NCBI GenBank assembly: GCA_002311345.1
Contig: DCAA01000001.1
Span: 25,819-41,081, forward strand
Source of the DNA: Planctomycetes bacterium UBA1146
GTDB lineage: Bacteria > Planctomycetota > UBA8108 > UBA1146
Reading direction: 5' to 3'
Length of the DNA stretch: 15,263 bases
Below, in pieces: positions 6,872 to 14,985 of this stretch (positions are counted from its first letter, which is position 1; every line of letters begins with the position of its first letter). The notes below the pieces were generated by a model, which was not told the DNA's origin, searched no databases, and saw only the letters and a list, made by a program, of their open reading frames with translations. The translations under genes and the position numbers were made by a program.

Positions 6872-8926
6872 ATGCGTCACCCGCAATGGCATTCTCAGAC
6901 TTCTGTCATCAGAGGCATTCTGCTCTTGATGTGCTTTTCATTACTGGCGGGAGGTTTGTCTGGCCAGTGTGTGACGGGAACGCTGGAGATTTTCGGAGTC
7001 AGTGGAGGGGATTATCTTGGCCGTAGTGTTGCCGTCTCTGGTGGCAGGATCTTTGTCGGAGCCATCGGCGACGATGCCGGTGGGCCACTGAGCGGAAGCG
7101 TCAGGATCTTGCGACGTAACGGCGATAACTACCAGTTGGAACAGATTTTCCAGGGCGATTCCGGCTCCGAGTTCGGCTCTTCGATCAGTGTTGACGGGGA
7201 CCTACTGGCGGTAGGTGCGGTGGGGTCCCAGAGCATTCATCTGTGGCGCAAGGATCGTTACTCCTGGAATGAGCTCGGTACGATCACGGATCCTGGTGGG
7301 CATACAGGAGATGGATTCGCTTCCTCGATCGATCTCAGAGGTGATTTGCTGGTGGTCGGAAGCCCTTACTACGAGATCAATTTTCAGGCGGTTGGTTGTG
7401 TGACCGTTTGGCGACTCGATTCAACGCAAGTTTGGCAACTGGAAGATCGACTTCTCGCCATCGACAGGGTTCCCGGAGATCAATTCGGCACGTCCGTATC
7501 CCTCGGGACAGACTCTGAGTTACTGGTGGGTGCTCCCGGACGCGATCTGTTCGGTGTCGATAGTGGTGGCGCCTATCTGTTCGAGAACGGACTCGATGGT
7601 TGGGTCGAGGGGATCACCCTGGGTGCTGGAGCCACAAACCCGGGCGACAAGTTGGGCACCGCTGTAGCCATATCCGGTGATCATATTCTTCTCGGTGAAC
7701 CCTATTCTGACCTGGCAGGATCGGCTTCCGGTGCGGTGGCAGTGTACGCTCGAATCGCCGACAGCTGGGAGTTCACTGGACACCTGATGCCACCAGCAGG
7801 CTCATCCGGTTGTGCATTTGGAGCTTCGATCGCATTGAGCGGAAACCTGGCATGCATCGGAGCGCCTACCGATACGGGCATCGAGGCGTTCCCTGCCGGC
7901 TCCGCCACCGTTTACAAGTGGCAAGGAAACTGGCTTCCGGTCGGTCTGTTGACCGGGAATCCCGGTTCTTTCCTCGGATCTGCGGTTTCAGTTCATCGTG
8001 GCGTGGTTGTCACAGGTGCTCCGCTCGATTCCACCCATGCAGTTGTGGGCGGGAATGCACAGGTCGCGATCTTCGGAGACGAGGACTGTGACCAGGATGG
8101 CCAACTGGATGCCTGCTCGATTGCCACCGGGTTCGCTTCTGATTGTGATCTGGACGGAATTCTCGATTCTTGCGGAATCGAAAACGGAATCAACGACGAT
8201 TGCGATGGAGATGGAATCCCCGATTATTGTTCCACCCTGGAAGGACTCGTTGCAGATTGCGACGCCGATGGCATTCCCGATGTCTGTTCAATTTCGGGAG
8301 GGCAAGTCTCCGACTGCGACGAGGATGGTGTTCCAGACGAATGCCAGAGCGATTGTAATCAGAATCAGATTCCTGATTCCTGTGAGATCTTGCAGGGACT
8401 CGCTTCAGACTGTGACGGAGATGGGATTGTGGATGAGTGCGCACTGGCTGACGGAACGGTTTCCGACTGTGATGCTGACGGTGAAATAGATGCTTGCGAT
8501 GAAGACTGCAATGGAAATGGTATCTCTGATGTGTGCGACTTTATTCAGGGCAACGTGATCGACTGTAACTCGAACCACACTCCGGATGTTTGTGATCTCG
8601 AGGTTCCTGGGCAAGACACCAACGAAAACGGTCAACTAGATTCTTGTGAACCTCAGTTCATTCGAGGAGATGCCGATGGAGTGCAAGGGGTGCGGCTAGC
8701 AGATGCGATTTTGTTGATTGGCAGAGTCTTCGGTCAGAACTCGATTCCGGGTTGTATCGAGGCTGCCGATGCCAATGCCGATGGATTGCTCGATATCAGT
8801 GACGGAATCAGTCTTCTTTACTATCTGTACGCAAACGGCGAGCCACCCCCGCCACCTTTCCCCGAATGTGGAATAAGACCCATCGATGCGTTCTTCCCCT
8901 GCGAAGAGCATCCGACCTGCCCTTAG
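6872..8926 (+). CDS. Secreted seven-bladed FG-GAP propeller protein with Ca-type DCD repeats and dockerin-like C-terminus
   Basis: A 684-residue extracellular or envelope protein. The signal peptide is about 1-31 (GILLLMCFSLLAGGLSG|QC). Residues about 36-402 hold seven FG-GAP/integrin-alpha-like blades, whose hallmark strands start at 49, 101, 149, 205, 261, 316 and 368, a regular 48-56 residue spacing (for example FGSSISVDGDLLAVGA). Residues 405-592 hold eleven DCDxDGxxDxC-type units resembling thrombospondin type 3 calcium repeats, with paired Cys. Residues 598-684 form a dockerin-like pair of EF-hand-like loops (RGDADG at 598; DANADGLLDISDG) and end in a PPPPPFPECG tail, typical of planctomycete secreted proteins as I recall them. 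The role is probably adhesion, matrix or surface display; no enzymatic motif is seen. It has its own Shine-Dalgarno sequence and candidate promoter. Its stop overlaps the end of the convergent helicase gene by 4 nt. Confidence 0.85.
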   Translation: MRHPQWHSQTSVIRGILLLMCFSLLAGGLSGQCVTGTLEIFGVSGGDYLGRSVAVSGGRIFVGAIGDDAGGPLSGSVRILRRNGDNYQLEQIFQGDSGSEFGSSISVDGDLLAVGAVGSQSIHLWRKDRYSWNELGTITDPGGHTGDGFASSIDLRGDLLVVGSPYYEINFQAVGCVTVWRLDSTQVWQLEDRLLAIDRVPGDQFGTSVSLGTDSELLVGAPGRDLFGVDSGGAYLFENGLDGWVEGITLGAGATNPGDKLGTAVAISGDHILLGEPYSDLAGSASGAVAVYARIADSWEFTGHLMPPAGSSGCAFGASIALSGNLACIGAPTDTGIEAFPAGSATVYKWQGNWLPVGLLTGNPGSFLGSAVSVHRGVVVTGAPLDSTHAVVGGNAQVAIFGDEDCDQDGQLDACSIATGFASDCDLDGILDSCGIENGINDDCDGDGIPDYCSTLEGLVADCDADGIPDVCSISGGQVSDCDEDGVPDECQSDCNQNQIPDSCEILQGLASDCDGDGIVDECALADGTVSDCDADGEIDACDEDCNGNGISDVCDFIQGNVIDCNSNHTPDVCDLEVPGQDTNENGQLDSCEPQFIRGDADGVQGVRLADAILLIGRVFGQNSIPGCIEAADANADGLLDISDGISLLYYLYANGEPPPPPFPECGIRPIDAFFPCEEHPTCP
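8084..8647 (+). repeat. Eleven tandem calcium-type DCDxDGxxDxC coding repeats
   Basis: In-frame repeats encode units such as DCDQDGQLDAC, DCDGDGIPDYC and DCNQNQIPDSC. The linkers fall into two lengths, about 8 residues (for example IATGFAS preceded by one residue) and 2 residues (QS, DE). The eleventh unit begins DTNENG instead of DC. The acidic oxygen-donor spacing resembles thrombospondin type 3 repeats; calcium binding is inferred from that resemblance. Copies have diverged at the DNA level, so this is a protein repeat, not a simple recent expansion. Confidence 0.85.
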
Positions 8927-11900
8927 AGATTGACCACTTCACCACTGCGAACCAGTGCAACTCTGGTGGAGATGCTGCTCGGCTCGATTCCCCAGGTACT
9001 GGATACCGCGCTGCGATAACTCTCCAGCTGGTGCCGGTGTTTTTCGGCGGTCTCCTGTGCGGATCCGGAAATCTGATCGGTCTTGAAATCGATCACCTCT
9101 GCAGCAATCGGTTGGCCTTCTCGTTCGAGAATCACGAGTCGATCGATGATGCCGTTGCCGGAGTCACAGGAGTAAGGCACCTCTTTCTCCAGCACGAGCA
9201 CGTCTCCTTCTTCCTGCCCGAGCCGGACTCCGGTGGCATCTCGATCAAGGATGGCGATCAGATCCTCATCCAGTGCGGAGCGAAGTATTTGCAGAGCGGC
9301 CTCGATATCGCCGCTCAGGCGAGGGTTCTGGCGTGTCAGTATCTGCTCGATGTCCGCGGGGAGTTCGGTATTCCAGTCGAGTACCTCCAGAGCGCCGTGG
9401 ACCAATGTCCCGATGGAGCGGGCCCGCAAAGCCTCCTCGGTCGAGAAGATAGCGATGTGCTTCGACGGTGACCTTGTGGTGGCGGCGGTTGCGGCACTGA
9501 GATCGGGAATCCGTGCCAGTTGTGTTGAAGTGATCGACGTACCCTTGATCCTGGAGACAGCGGCCCTGGTTCCCTGTTCATAGAGGACCTCGCCCGCTTC
9601 CAGAGATTGCCCCTGGCCAAGGGTATGCCACAGCAAGTGAGCGGCCGATGATTCGGGCAGTCTCTGTGCCGGGATGATCATCGTCAGGGTTCGCTTTGCT
9701 CGGGTCATCGCCACGTAGAGGATGCTGAGAGCTTCCTGCAAACGCGATTGACGCCACTGGCGATTCATCTCGATGTAAGGGTCGCCGAGGATGTTTTGCT
9801 CCAGTTCCTTGATGTAACGGCCGATGATGGGCTCGACGGGACTGGTCGATAGGTCGTTCAGGGTCGACTTTCGTTCCAGCAACTTTGGCCGTGGCTTGAG
9901 CCAGTCACCTGCCAGTTCTGGCAGGATCACGACATCACGGCCGAGACCCTTTGCCTGATGGACCGTCATCACCTGCACCTGGGAACCGCTCGGCGATGAG
10001 AGTCGATGCCCCCTGAGGTGGGTGATCAATTCCTCGAGGCGACAGCCCATCGGATTCCTCAGGTGCAATTGCTCGAGCATCTGCTGGATCCTGGTCCGGT
10101 CCTCGGGCGACGAGATCCGGGCCAGTTCCCTGCAGATGGGGGAGATGGCCTCGAGCATTCCGAGTCGATGAATCCGCTCTCTCAGGAACGTTGCGATCGC
10201 TGTAGCGACCAACGGGTCTTCCCAGTCTCCGGTCGGGAACCCGTCGATGACGGTAGCGATTTCAGGGAGTGGAGAGCGAGCGACGGCAAATCGCATCGTC
10301 GCATCGCCGGGATGCTCGACGAGTTCGAGCAGGGCGACTAGCCTTCCGACGGCGGCGGAGTCAACGAGCGGATTGCCCCCTTCCTCGCTGGCAGCGATAC
10401 CTTGCGCTTTGAGTGCCGCCACCATCTGGGCGATGTAAGCATTCTTGCGCACCAGCACCGCGATCGTTGCATCGGGGGAGTGCTCGAGAGAATTCTTCAC
10501 CTCGTCGATGGCATCGATGAAGGGACAGACGGCAGCCTTGCGGTCGGCATGATCTCTGGCGACCTTCAACACCACGTGTCCTGGAGTATCGTTCGGTCCT
10601 CCGGGGGCCACGATGTGCTCGTGAAAATTGCGGCACCAGCCGGAGATGGCCGCCTGGTCGTCGGGTAACCAGTTTTCATCGGGGAGTTTGCCGAATACCT
10701 GGTTGACGCATTCGAGAATCTGGGGCGAGGAGCGAAAAGAGGTATCGAGAGAACTTTCCGAATCGGGTACCAGGTAACCGGCCATCAGGTCCAGCACTTC
10801 GGCGTGGCCGCCACGCCAGCCGTAAATCGCCTGTTTCGCGTCACCGACGCAGAAGATGGTACGCCCGCCGTCAATATCCGAGCGGATCTCATCGACCAGC
10901 GGTTCGAGGGCGGCAAACTGCAGCAACGAGGTGTCCTGGAACTCATCGAGCAACAGGTGACGGGTGGCAGCATCGAGTCGGTACAGGATCGTTCCCGCAG
11001 CGGCCAGGACTCCAGCGCTGGCCAGAGCTAACGGGATGTCCTGGTAGCCGACTCCACCGCGAGCTTGCAAGCCTTGGGTACGGAAGTGGCCGTAGTTTCG
11101 GAGTAGATCCCTGGTCGCGAGGTTCTGCGCCAGGATTTTGCCCGCCAGTTCGGGTCGCAAGGTATTCATCAGCAACTGTACGGTGCCCCGGATCTCGTCG
11201 GGGATCTCTTCTTTGTCGAAGTGGGTATTCCCTTCGCAGACGAACTTTGCAAGCCCTGATGAGAAGAGTTCCATTGGATCGATGCCCTGCGGGTCGTCGA
11301 ACCATTGCTGCAACTTATCGAGAGATTTTTTCCAGTTCTTGCGCGGCGTTCCTGTTTTGGTCAGCGGACAATCTATCGACTGGAATTGTTTCCGGACCTG
11401 ATCGATCTCGTTGGCTGTGGGAGGAGAGAATCCATCGGGGTTGTTCCACGCTTCGACCGGAAACTCCAGATACTTATCGTGGGCGTCAGAGACGATGTAG
11501 CCCAGTTCATCGGCAACCTGGCTGGATGCCTTGCCACGACTGAGTCGATGCATCAACTGGCGCGCTTCCTTTGGTCCACCCTGGGAGAGGATCTTCTGGA
11601 TCGCACCTGCCTGGATCGCATCGAGTTGATCCTTCGCCAGGATGGTCCAGCCGGGGGGCAATCCACATTCGAAGGTGTGAGCAGTTGCCAGTCGCGAGAA
11701 GAACGCATCGAGGGTCGAGATGCGACAGACGTGCAGGTCATCGATGAGTCGACGCATAGCATCGCGGACCTGATCTCTACCCGGGGAGGAGAAGCCCGCC
11801 TCGACCAGCGATTCCTGCAGTTGAAGTAGACCGGTATCGCTCTGGATGGCCTCCAGCATGCGACCGAGTACCCGTTCCATGATCTCGCCGGCGGCCAGCC

Positions 11901-12033
11901 GGGTGAAGGTGACGGCGAGAATTCCGGAGGGCTCCTCACCGGCGATCAGTAAGCCGATGAAGCGGTTGGTCAACTGGTGGGTCTTGCCCGAACCAGCACT
12001 GGCACGAATCAGCAGGTGGGAGGAGAAGGTCAT
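8923..12033 (-). CDS. addA: AddA/RecB-like UvrD-family helicase with C-terminal PD-(D/E)XK nuclease
   Basis: A 1036-residue superfamily 1A helicase-nuclease that should unwind and resect double-strand DNA ends for recombination in the cytoplasm. Motifs in order: Walker A ASAGSGKT (11-18); Ia VTFTRLAAGE (41-50); II DEFQDT (363-368); III VGDAKQAIYGWRGG (396-409); V TVHQAKGLGRDVV (690-702); VI YVAMTRAKR (773-781). The C-terminal nuclease has GTLVHGALE with H879, a further D in IIDRLVI, and EVIDFKTD (979-986) with D982 and K984, so both activities look intact. Length is somewhat shorter than B. subtilis AddA (about 1230). The start ATG overlaps the addB-like stop (ATGA, plus coordinates 12030-12033) with AGAGGAG 5 nt upstream, so the pair is translationally coupled. 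Family assignment is firm. The gene symbol reflects pairing with an AddB-type partner and no RecC/RecD in view. Confidence 0.9.
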   Translation of the reverse strand: MTFSSHLLIRASAGSGKTHQLTNRFIGLLIAGEEPSGILAVTFTRLAAGEIMERVLGRMLEAIQSDTGLLQLQESLVEAGFSSPGRDQVRDAMRRLIDDLHVCRISTLDAFFSRLATAHTFECGLPPGWTILAKDQLDAIQAGAIQKILSQGGPKEARQLMHRLSRGKASSQVADELGYIVSDAHDKYLEFPVEAWNNPDGFSPPTANEIDQVRKQFQSIDCPLTKTGTPRKNWKKSLDKLQQWFDDPQGIDPMELFSSGLAKFVCEGNTHFDKEEIPDEIRGTVQLLMNTLRPELAGKILAQNLATRDLLRNYGHFRTQGLQARGGVGYQDIPLALASAGVLAAAGTILYRLDAATRHLLLDEFQDTSLLQFAALEPLVDEIRSDIDGGRTIFCVGDAKQAIYGWRGGHAEVLDLMAGYLVPDSESSLDTSFRSSPQILECVNQVFGKLPDENWLPDDQAAISGWCRNFHEHIVAPGGPNDTPGHVVLKVARDHADRKAAVCPFIDAIDEVKNSLEHSPDATIAVLVRKNAYIAQMVAALKAQGIAASEEGGNPLVDSAAVGRLVALLELVEHPGDATMRFAVARSPLPEIATVIDGFPTGDWEDPLVATAIATFLRERIHRLGMLEAISPICRELARISSPEDRTRIQQMLEQLHLRNPMGCRLEELITHLRGHRLSSPSGSQVQVMTVHQAKGLGRDVVILPELAGDWLKPRPKLLERKSTLNDLSTSPVEPIIGRYIKELEQNILGDPYIEMNRQWRQSRLQEALSILYVAMTRAKRTLTMIIPAQRLPESSAAHLLWHTLGQGQSLEAGEVLYEQGTRAAVSRIKGTSITSTQLARIPDLSAATAATTRSPSKHIAIFSTEEALRARSIGTLVHGALEVLDWNTELPADIEQILTRQNPRLSGDIEAALQILRSALDEDLIAILDRDATGVRLGQEEGDVLVLEKEVPYSCDSGNGIIDRLVILEREGQPIAAEVIDFKTDQISGSAQETAEKHRHQLESYRSAVSSTWGIEPSSISTRVALVRSGEVVNL

Positions 12034-14813
12034 TCGGTCTCCTCTTCACTGTCCGTGATGCCATCGAGTCTTGCCGCAGATTCAACCACCACTCCAGCCA
12101 GCGCCCGTCGCCACGGTGATTTCAACACCGTCAACAACTCATCGGTACCGGTGAGGATTCCCTCGATCGCAGCCTGAGTGTGGATCCGAGCCTGTTCGAA
12201 ATCTTCTTCACTCCAGTTGGCGATCTCGATGCGGGTATGATCGGTGCTGGCCGGGAGCAGGAAGAAACCGACCTCGGCATCGGCACTGAGGGTGATGCCA
12301 TCGATCTCCAGTTGAGGAGCAAACAACCGATAGAGCGGCAGTTGTAATTTGATCCACGTCTTGTTGTTCAGTGGCCCTCTTCGATGGTCTTTTTCGGGAT
12401 CCCTGGCATTGTCGCCGGTCTTGTAGTCGAGCAGGCGCCAGCGCTGCTGCTCCGGGTGATAGTCGATGCGATCGATACGACCCGAGAGTCCCATCTCACC
12501 ACTGGAAGTCTGGATGCGGCAAAGATCCGCATCGAGCGACACTTCGGCTGCGACCAGTTGCCAGCCGAGCGCCCGTTGTTGTGCCTGAACGTGAGCCCAG
12601 GCATCGAGTCTGACCCGCGCCTGCTCCAGTTGCACCAGTACCGCTGATCTGGCGGGATCCGCGATCTTGTCGTTGCGGTAGCGATCGAGCAGCAGATGCA
12701 GCGATTCTCGAATCTGTTCCTCATCGGTCAGATCTCTCAGGTCTGGATTCTTGCCGAAGCGTTCCAGTACCCAGTGGATCATCGTACCGAAGTCGAGACG
12801 GTTGAGTTGATGATCGCGATCATGGCAATCCCGGTTACCCAGGACCTGGTTCATCTGGAACAGAACAGGGTCTTCCAGCCAGTCAGAGAGTGCCGTGATG
12901 GCAATGGTGTCGGGTGGCGCAAGCACCACTCCTCTCGGCGGGCCGAGTGACTCCGGACTGAAACTCTCGCTACCCGTCTCGGGAAGGTAGAAACGGTCTC
13001 GTTTGTACTTGTCGAGGAAACGGGCCAGATGGTCGATCCCATCGGAACCCTGTAACAGCAATCGACTCGGTAGTAGCGGATTTCCTTCCCCATCACGAGA
13101 ACACATCGCGATGACCACTTCACGTCGGCCGTCGAGCAGGGTGTGGAGCAGATGAGTGTCCCTGGCGCTTATCTGTCGGGGTCCGGACATCCCCAGTTCT
13201 TCCCGGAGACCATGGGGAAGTAGCGGGTTCCCGGTCGGCGCCGGGGACAGTCGACCCTCGGTGGCTCCGGTCAACAGCAGCAAGCCTGCGCTATCGAGAG
13301 GCAACTCGAGCCAGCCCAGAACGTCGATGCCGATATTTTCGTGCCGGTCAGGATTCGGGGTTTCCTCCAGCAAATCGGCCAGCAAGGACACGACATCGAG
13401 TCCGGAGAGCGGATCATCATCATGCTGGTCGATGTGGCTCAACTGATTGACCGCCTCGATCAGGTTTTCTCGACCCTGTTCCGGTAGTGCCGGTTGACCG
13501 AGATCATCAACACCGACCAGATCTCTGAGGCACTGGATCAGTTGTTCGATTCGCAGGCTGCAATTGCCGGACTCGGTACGTAGCGGTTCGATCGCCTTGC
13601 AGATGTGACGGACGGCGGCCGGAGCACCGGAATCGGTGGCCAGTACCGGTTGTCGTCGCGTGGACCAGCGGTCGATAGACTCGATGGGATCGAGCACTCG
13701 TCCTCTGGAGTTCTTTTCAAGAGGTAACTCCCGATGGACCGATGGATGTCTCGCCAGAGCAGAGACTCCGTGACTCGAGAGCGTATCGACTGTGGATCGC
13801 AGATCGGCCAGCAGTCGTCCACAGGAGGTTTCGTGATGAGGAGTCCCTGCGGCGATGTGGAGCGGAATCTGTGATCTGCGAAACCCCTCCACTAGCCACG
13901 GGCTCAGTTTCTCATCGACCAGACCGATGGTGACCTCGTCGACACTTTTTATGCTGGAGTGCTGGTGGATCCGATCGATCAGCGCCGCAGTCAGCGATCT
14001 GGGGTCATCCGAGAAGATCGGATCGTTGAACTGCGGGCAAGGTCGTGATTCCCACTGCTCGGGGATCGGACAGCCGAATTCGTCGTAGAGATCAGCGGCT
14101 CCCGCATCGGCATCGATCCACGCTTGTGCCTGGCAGTGTTGATCGAGCCACTGGCGCATCCGTGCCGGCAGTTCGAGGACCCCGATGAGGATCACTTGTA
14201 GATCTTCAGAGATCGGAGGTGCCGAGAAGGTACCACTGTCTGTCACTCCGAGTCGTTGCAGGTTTGCCGATCGTTTGGCCTCGATGTTTTCGACGGCGCG
14301 CAATCGCAGCGCTGCCTGTGGGTCTTGCGAGGCCGCTAACTCTGCTGCGGCACCGAGAGTGATGCCATCGCGGCGCAGATCGGAACAGAGACGAGACAGC
14401 AGTTTCACCAGCGGTAGCAGTGCCGGGGCTTTGAGCATTTCGGGCTCGAGGCCGATCGTGGCCAAGATGTGTGGTGCACTGGATCGCAATGCCTGGAGCC
14501 AGGCGATCCGCTCTTCCAGTGGTGTAGCCATCGGATCGGTGGGAGGAGCGACCGTTTGCTCGAGGTGGCCTGGAGTCGTGATCCTGGGGGGGATCAGGCC
14601 ACGCGCCTGTCGCCTGGCTAGTTCCACCAGCAAACGGCGTAATCGCCTGACGACCCGACGCCCGGGAACCACCACCACCAGGTGGCGTAGATCGAACGGG
14701 CCGGCGCCAGATGGCTTGCGGGAGTTCCCCGATCGCTCCTGGTGTGATCCTAAGATCCGATCTGCAGCGGAGTTCAGAGCGTCCGTATCAGTTCCGAGGA
14801 AAACTCGATCCAT
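12030..14813 (-). CDS. addB: AddB-like PD-(D/E)XK nuclease subunit of the helicase-nuclease
   Basis: A 927-residue partner of the adjacent AddA-like helicase. The N-terminus MDRVFLGTDTDAL is followed by LVVVVPGRRVVRRLRRLL, matching the opening of AddB-like proteins that lack Walker A. The middle segment GLLLLTGATEGRLSP...LLPHGLREELG is the conserved inactivated-helicase region. The C-terminal nuclease carries FGTMIHWVLERFG (H680), GRIDRID (D781, D784), LLDYKTG (D796, K798) and QLPLYRLF, so the second nuclease site appears intact. No GxxGxGK(S/T) motif and no Cys cluster for the AddB iron-sulphur site is present. Start choice: the frame stays open to ATG 14951, ATG 15023 and TTG 15029, but the ATG at 14813 has GGGAG 9 nt upstream and gives the family-like N-terminus; the longer versions overlap the divergent Fe-S gene and have no Shine-Dalgarno. 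It overlaps addA by 4 nt. Confidence 0.85.
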   Translation of the reverse strand: MDRVFLGTDTDALNSAADRILGSHQERSGNSRKPSGAGPFDLRHLVVVVPGRRVVRRLRRLLVELARRQARGLIPPRITTPGHLEQTVAPPTDPMATPLEERIAWLQALRSSAPHILATIGLEPEMLKAPALLPLVKLLSRLCSDLRRDGITLGAAAELAASQDPQAALRLRAVENIEAKRSANLQRLGVTDSGTFSAPPISEDLQVILIGVLELPARMRQWLDQHCQAQAWIDADAGAADLYDEFGCPIPEQWESRPCPQFNDPIFSDDPRSLTAALIDRIHQHSSIKSVDEVTIGLVDEKLSPWLVEGFRRSQIPLHIAAGTPHHETSCGRLLADLRSTVDTLSSHGVSALARHPSVHRELPLEKNSRGRVLDPIESIDRWSTRRQPVLATDSGAPAAVRHICKAIEPLRTESGNCSLRIEQLIQCLRDLVGVDDLGQPALPEQGRENLIEAVNQLSHIDQHDDDPLSGLDVVSLLADLLEETPNPDRHENIGIDVLGWLELPLDSAGLLLLTGATEGRLSPAPTGNPLLPHGLREELGMSGPRQISARDTHLLHTLLDGRREVVIAMCSRDGEGNPLLPSRLLLQGSDGIDHLARFLDKYKRDRFYLPETGSESFSPESLGPPRGVVLAPPDTIAITALSDWLEDPVLFQMNQVLGNRDCHDRDHQLNRLDFGTMIHWVLERFGKNPDLRDLTDEEQIRESLHLLLDRYRNDKIADPARSAVLVQLEQARVRLDAWAHVQAQQRALGWQLVAAEVSLDADLCRIQTSSGEMGLSGRIDRIDYHPEQQRWRLLDYKTGDNARDPEKDHRRGPLNNKTWIKLQLPLYRLFAPQLEIDGITLSADAEVGFFLLPASTDHTRIEIANWSEEDFEQARIHTQAAIEGILTGTDELLTVLKSPWRRALAGVVVESAARLDGITDSEEETE

Positions 14814-14985
14814 TTTTCTACGCTCCCATCTGTGAACTTCTGGCAGGGGAAAAGCACTCCCAGCCCCTCGGATACGATCCCCGGTGCCGATCCTGACACC
14901 TGCAGTGAAGGTGGGGTCTGAGGAGATCGCCGTCAACCCGTGGCGGACCATGGCCGCAGGGGGTTGGGGCAGGTAGATTCTGGCT
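14814..14985. other. Divergent intergenic region between addB-like and Fe-S subunit genes
   Basis: These 172 nt must hold the promoters for both divergent genes if the 14813 start is right. The frame of the addB-like gene is open through it on the minus strand. A TTGACG reads on the minus strand (plus 14936-14931), but no convincing -10 lies at 16-18 nt. On the plus strand an in-frame TAG at 14974-14976 closes the Fe-S frame just upstream of its ATG. No operator or riboswitch was recognised. Confidence 0.5.
14823..14827 (-). promoter_or_regulatory. Shine-Dalgarno deciding the addB-like start
   Basis: On the minus strand GGGAG (plus 14827 to 14823) precedes the ATG at 14813 by 9 nt. The competing starts at 14951, 15023 and 15029 have no purine-rich site in that position. 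Confidence 0.6.

Noticed and set aside
8084..8647. Repeat block considered as a CRISPR or other nucleotide repeat array
   Set aside because: The repeats are conserved at the protein level in one frame and diverged at the DNA level, with no uniform repeat and spacer lengths.
8866..9471. Plus-strand open frame of 201 codons opposite the end of the addA-like gene
   Set aside because: It lies antisense to the conserved nuclease domain and shows no signal, domain or Shine-Dalgarno sequence.
14185..14835. Plus-strand open frame of 216 codons opposite the addB-like gene
   Set aside because: No recognisable motif, high Arg/Ser content typical of a GC-rich shadow frame, and the minus strand is supported by conserved AddB features.
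14843..14873. Inverted AGGGG / CCCCT pair in the divergent intergenic region, considered as an operator or hairpin
   Set aside because: Only about 5 bp with a long loop; expected by chance in GC-rich DNA.
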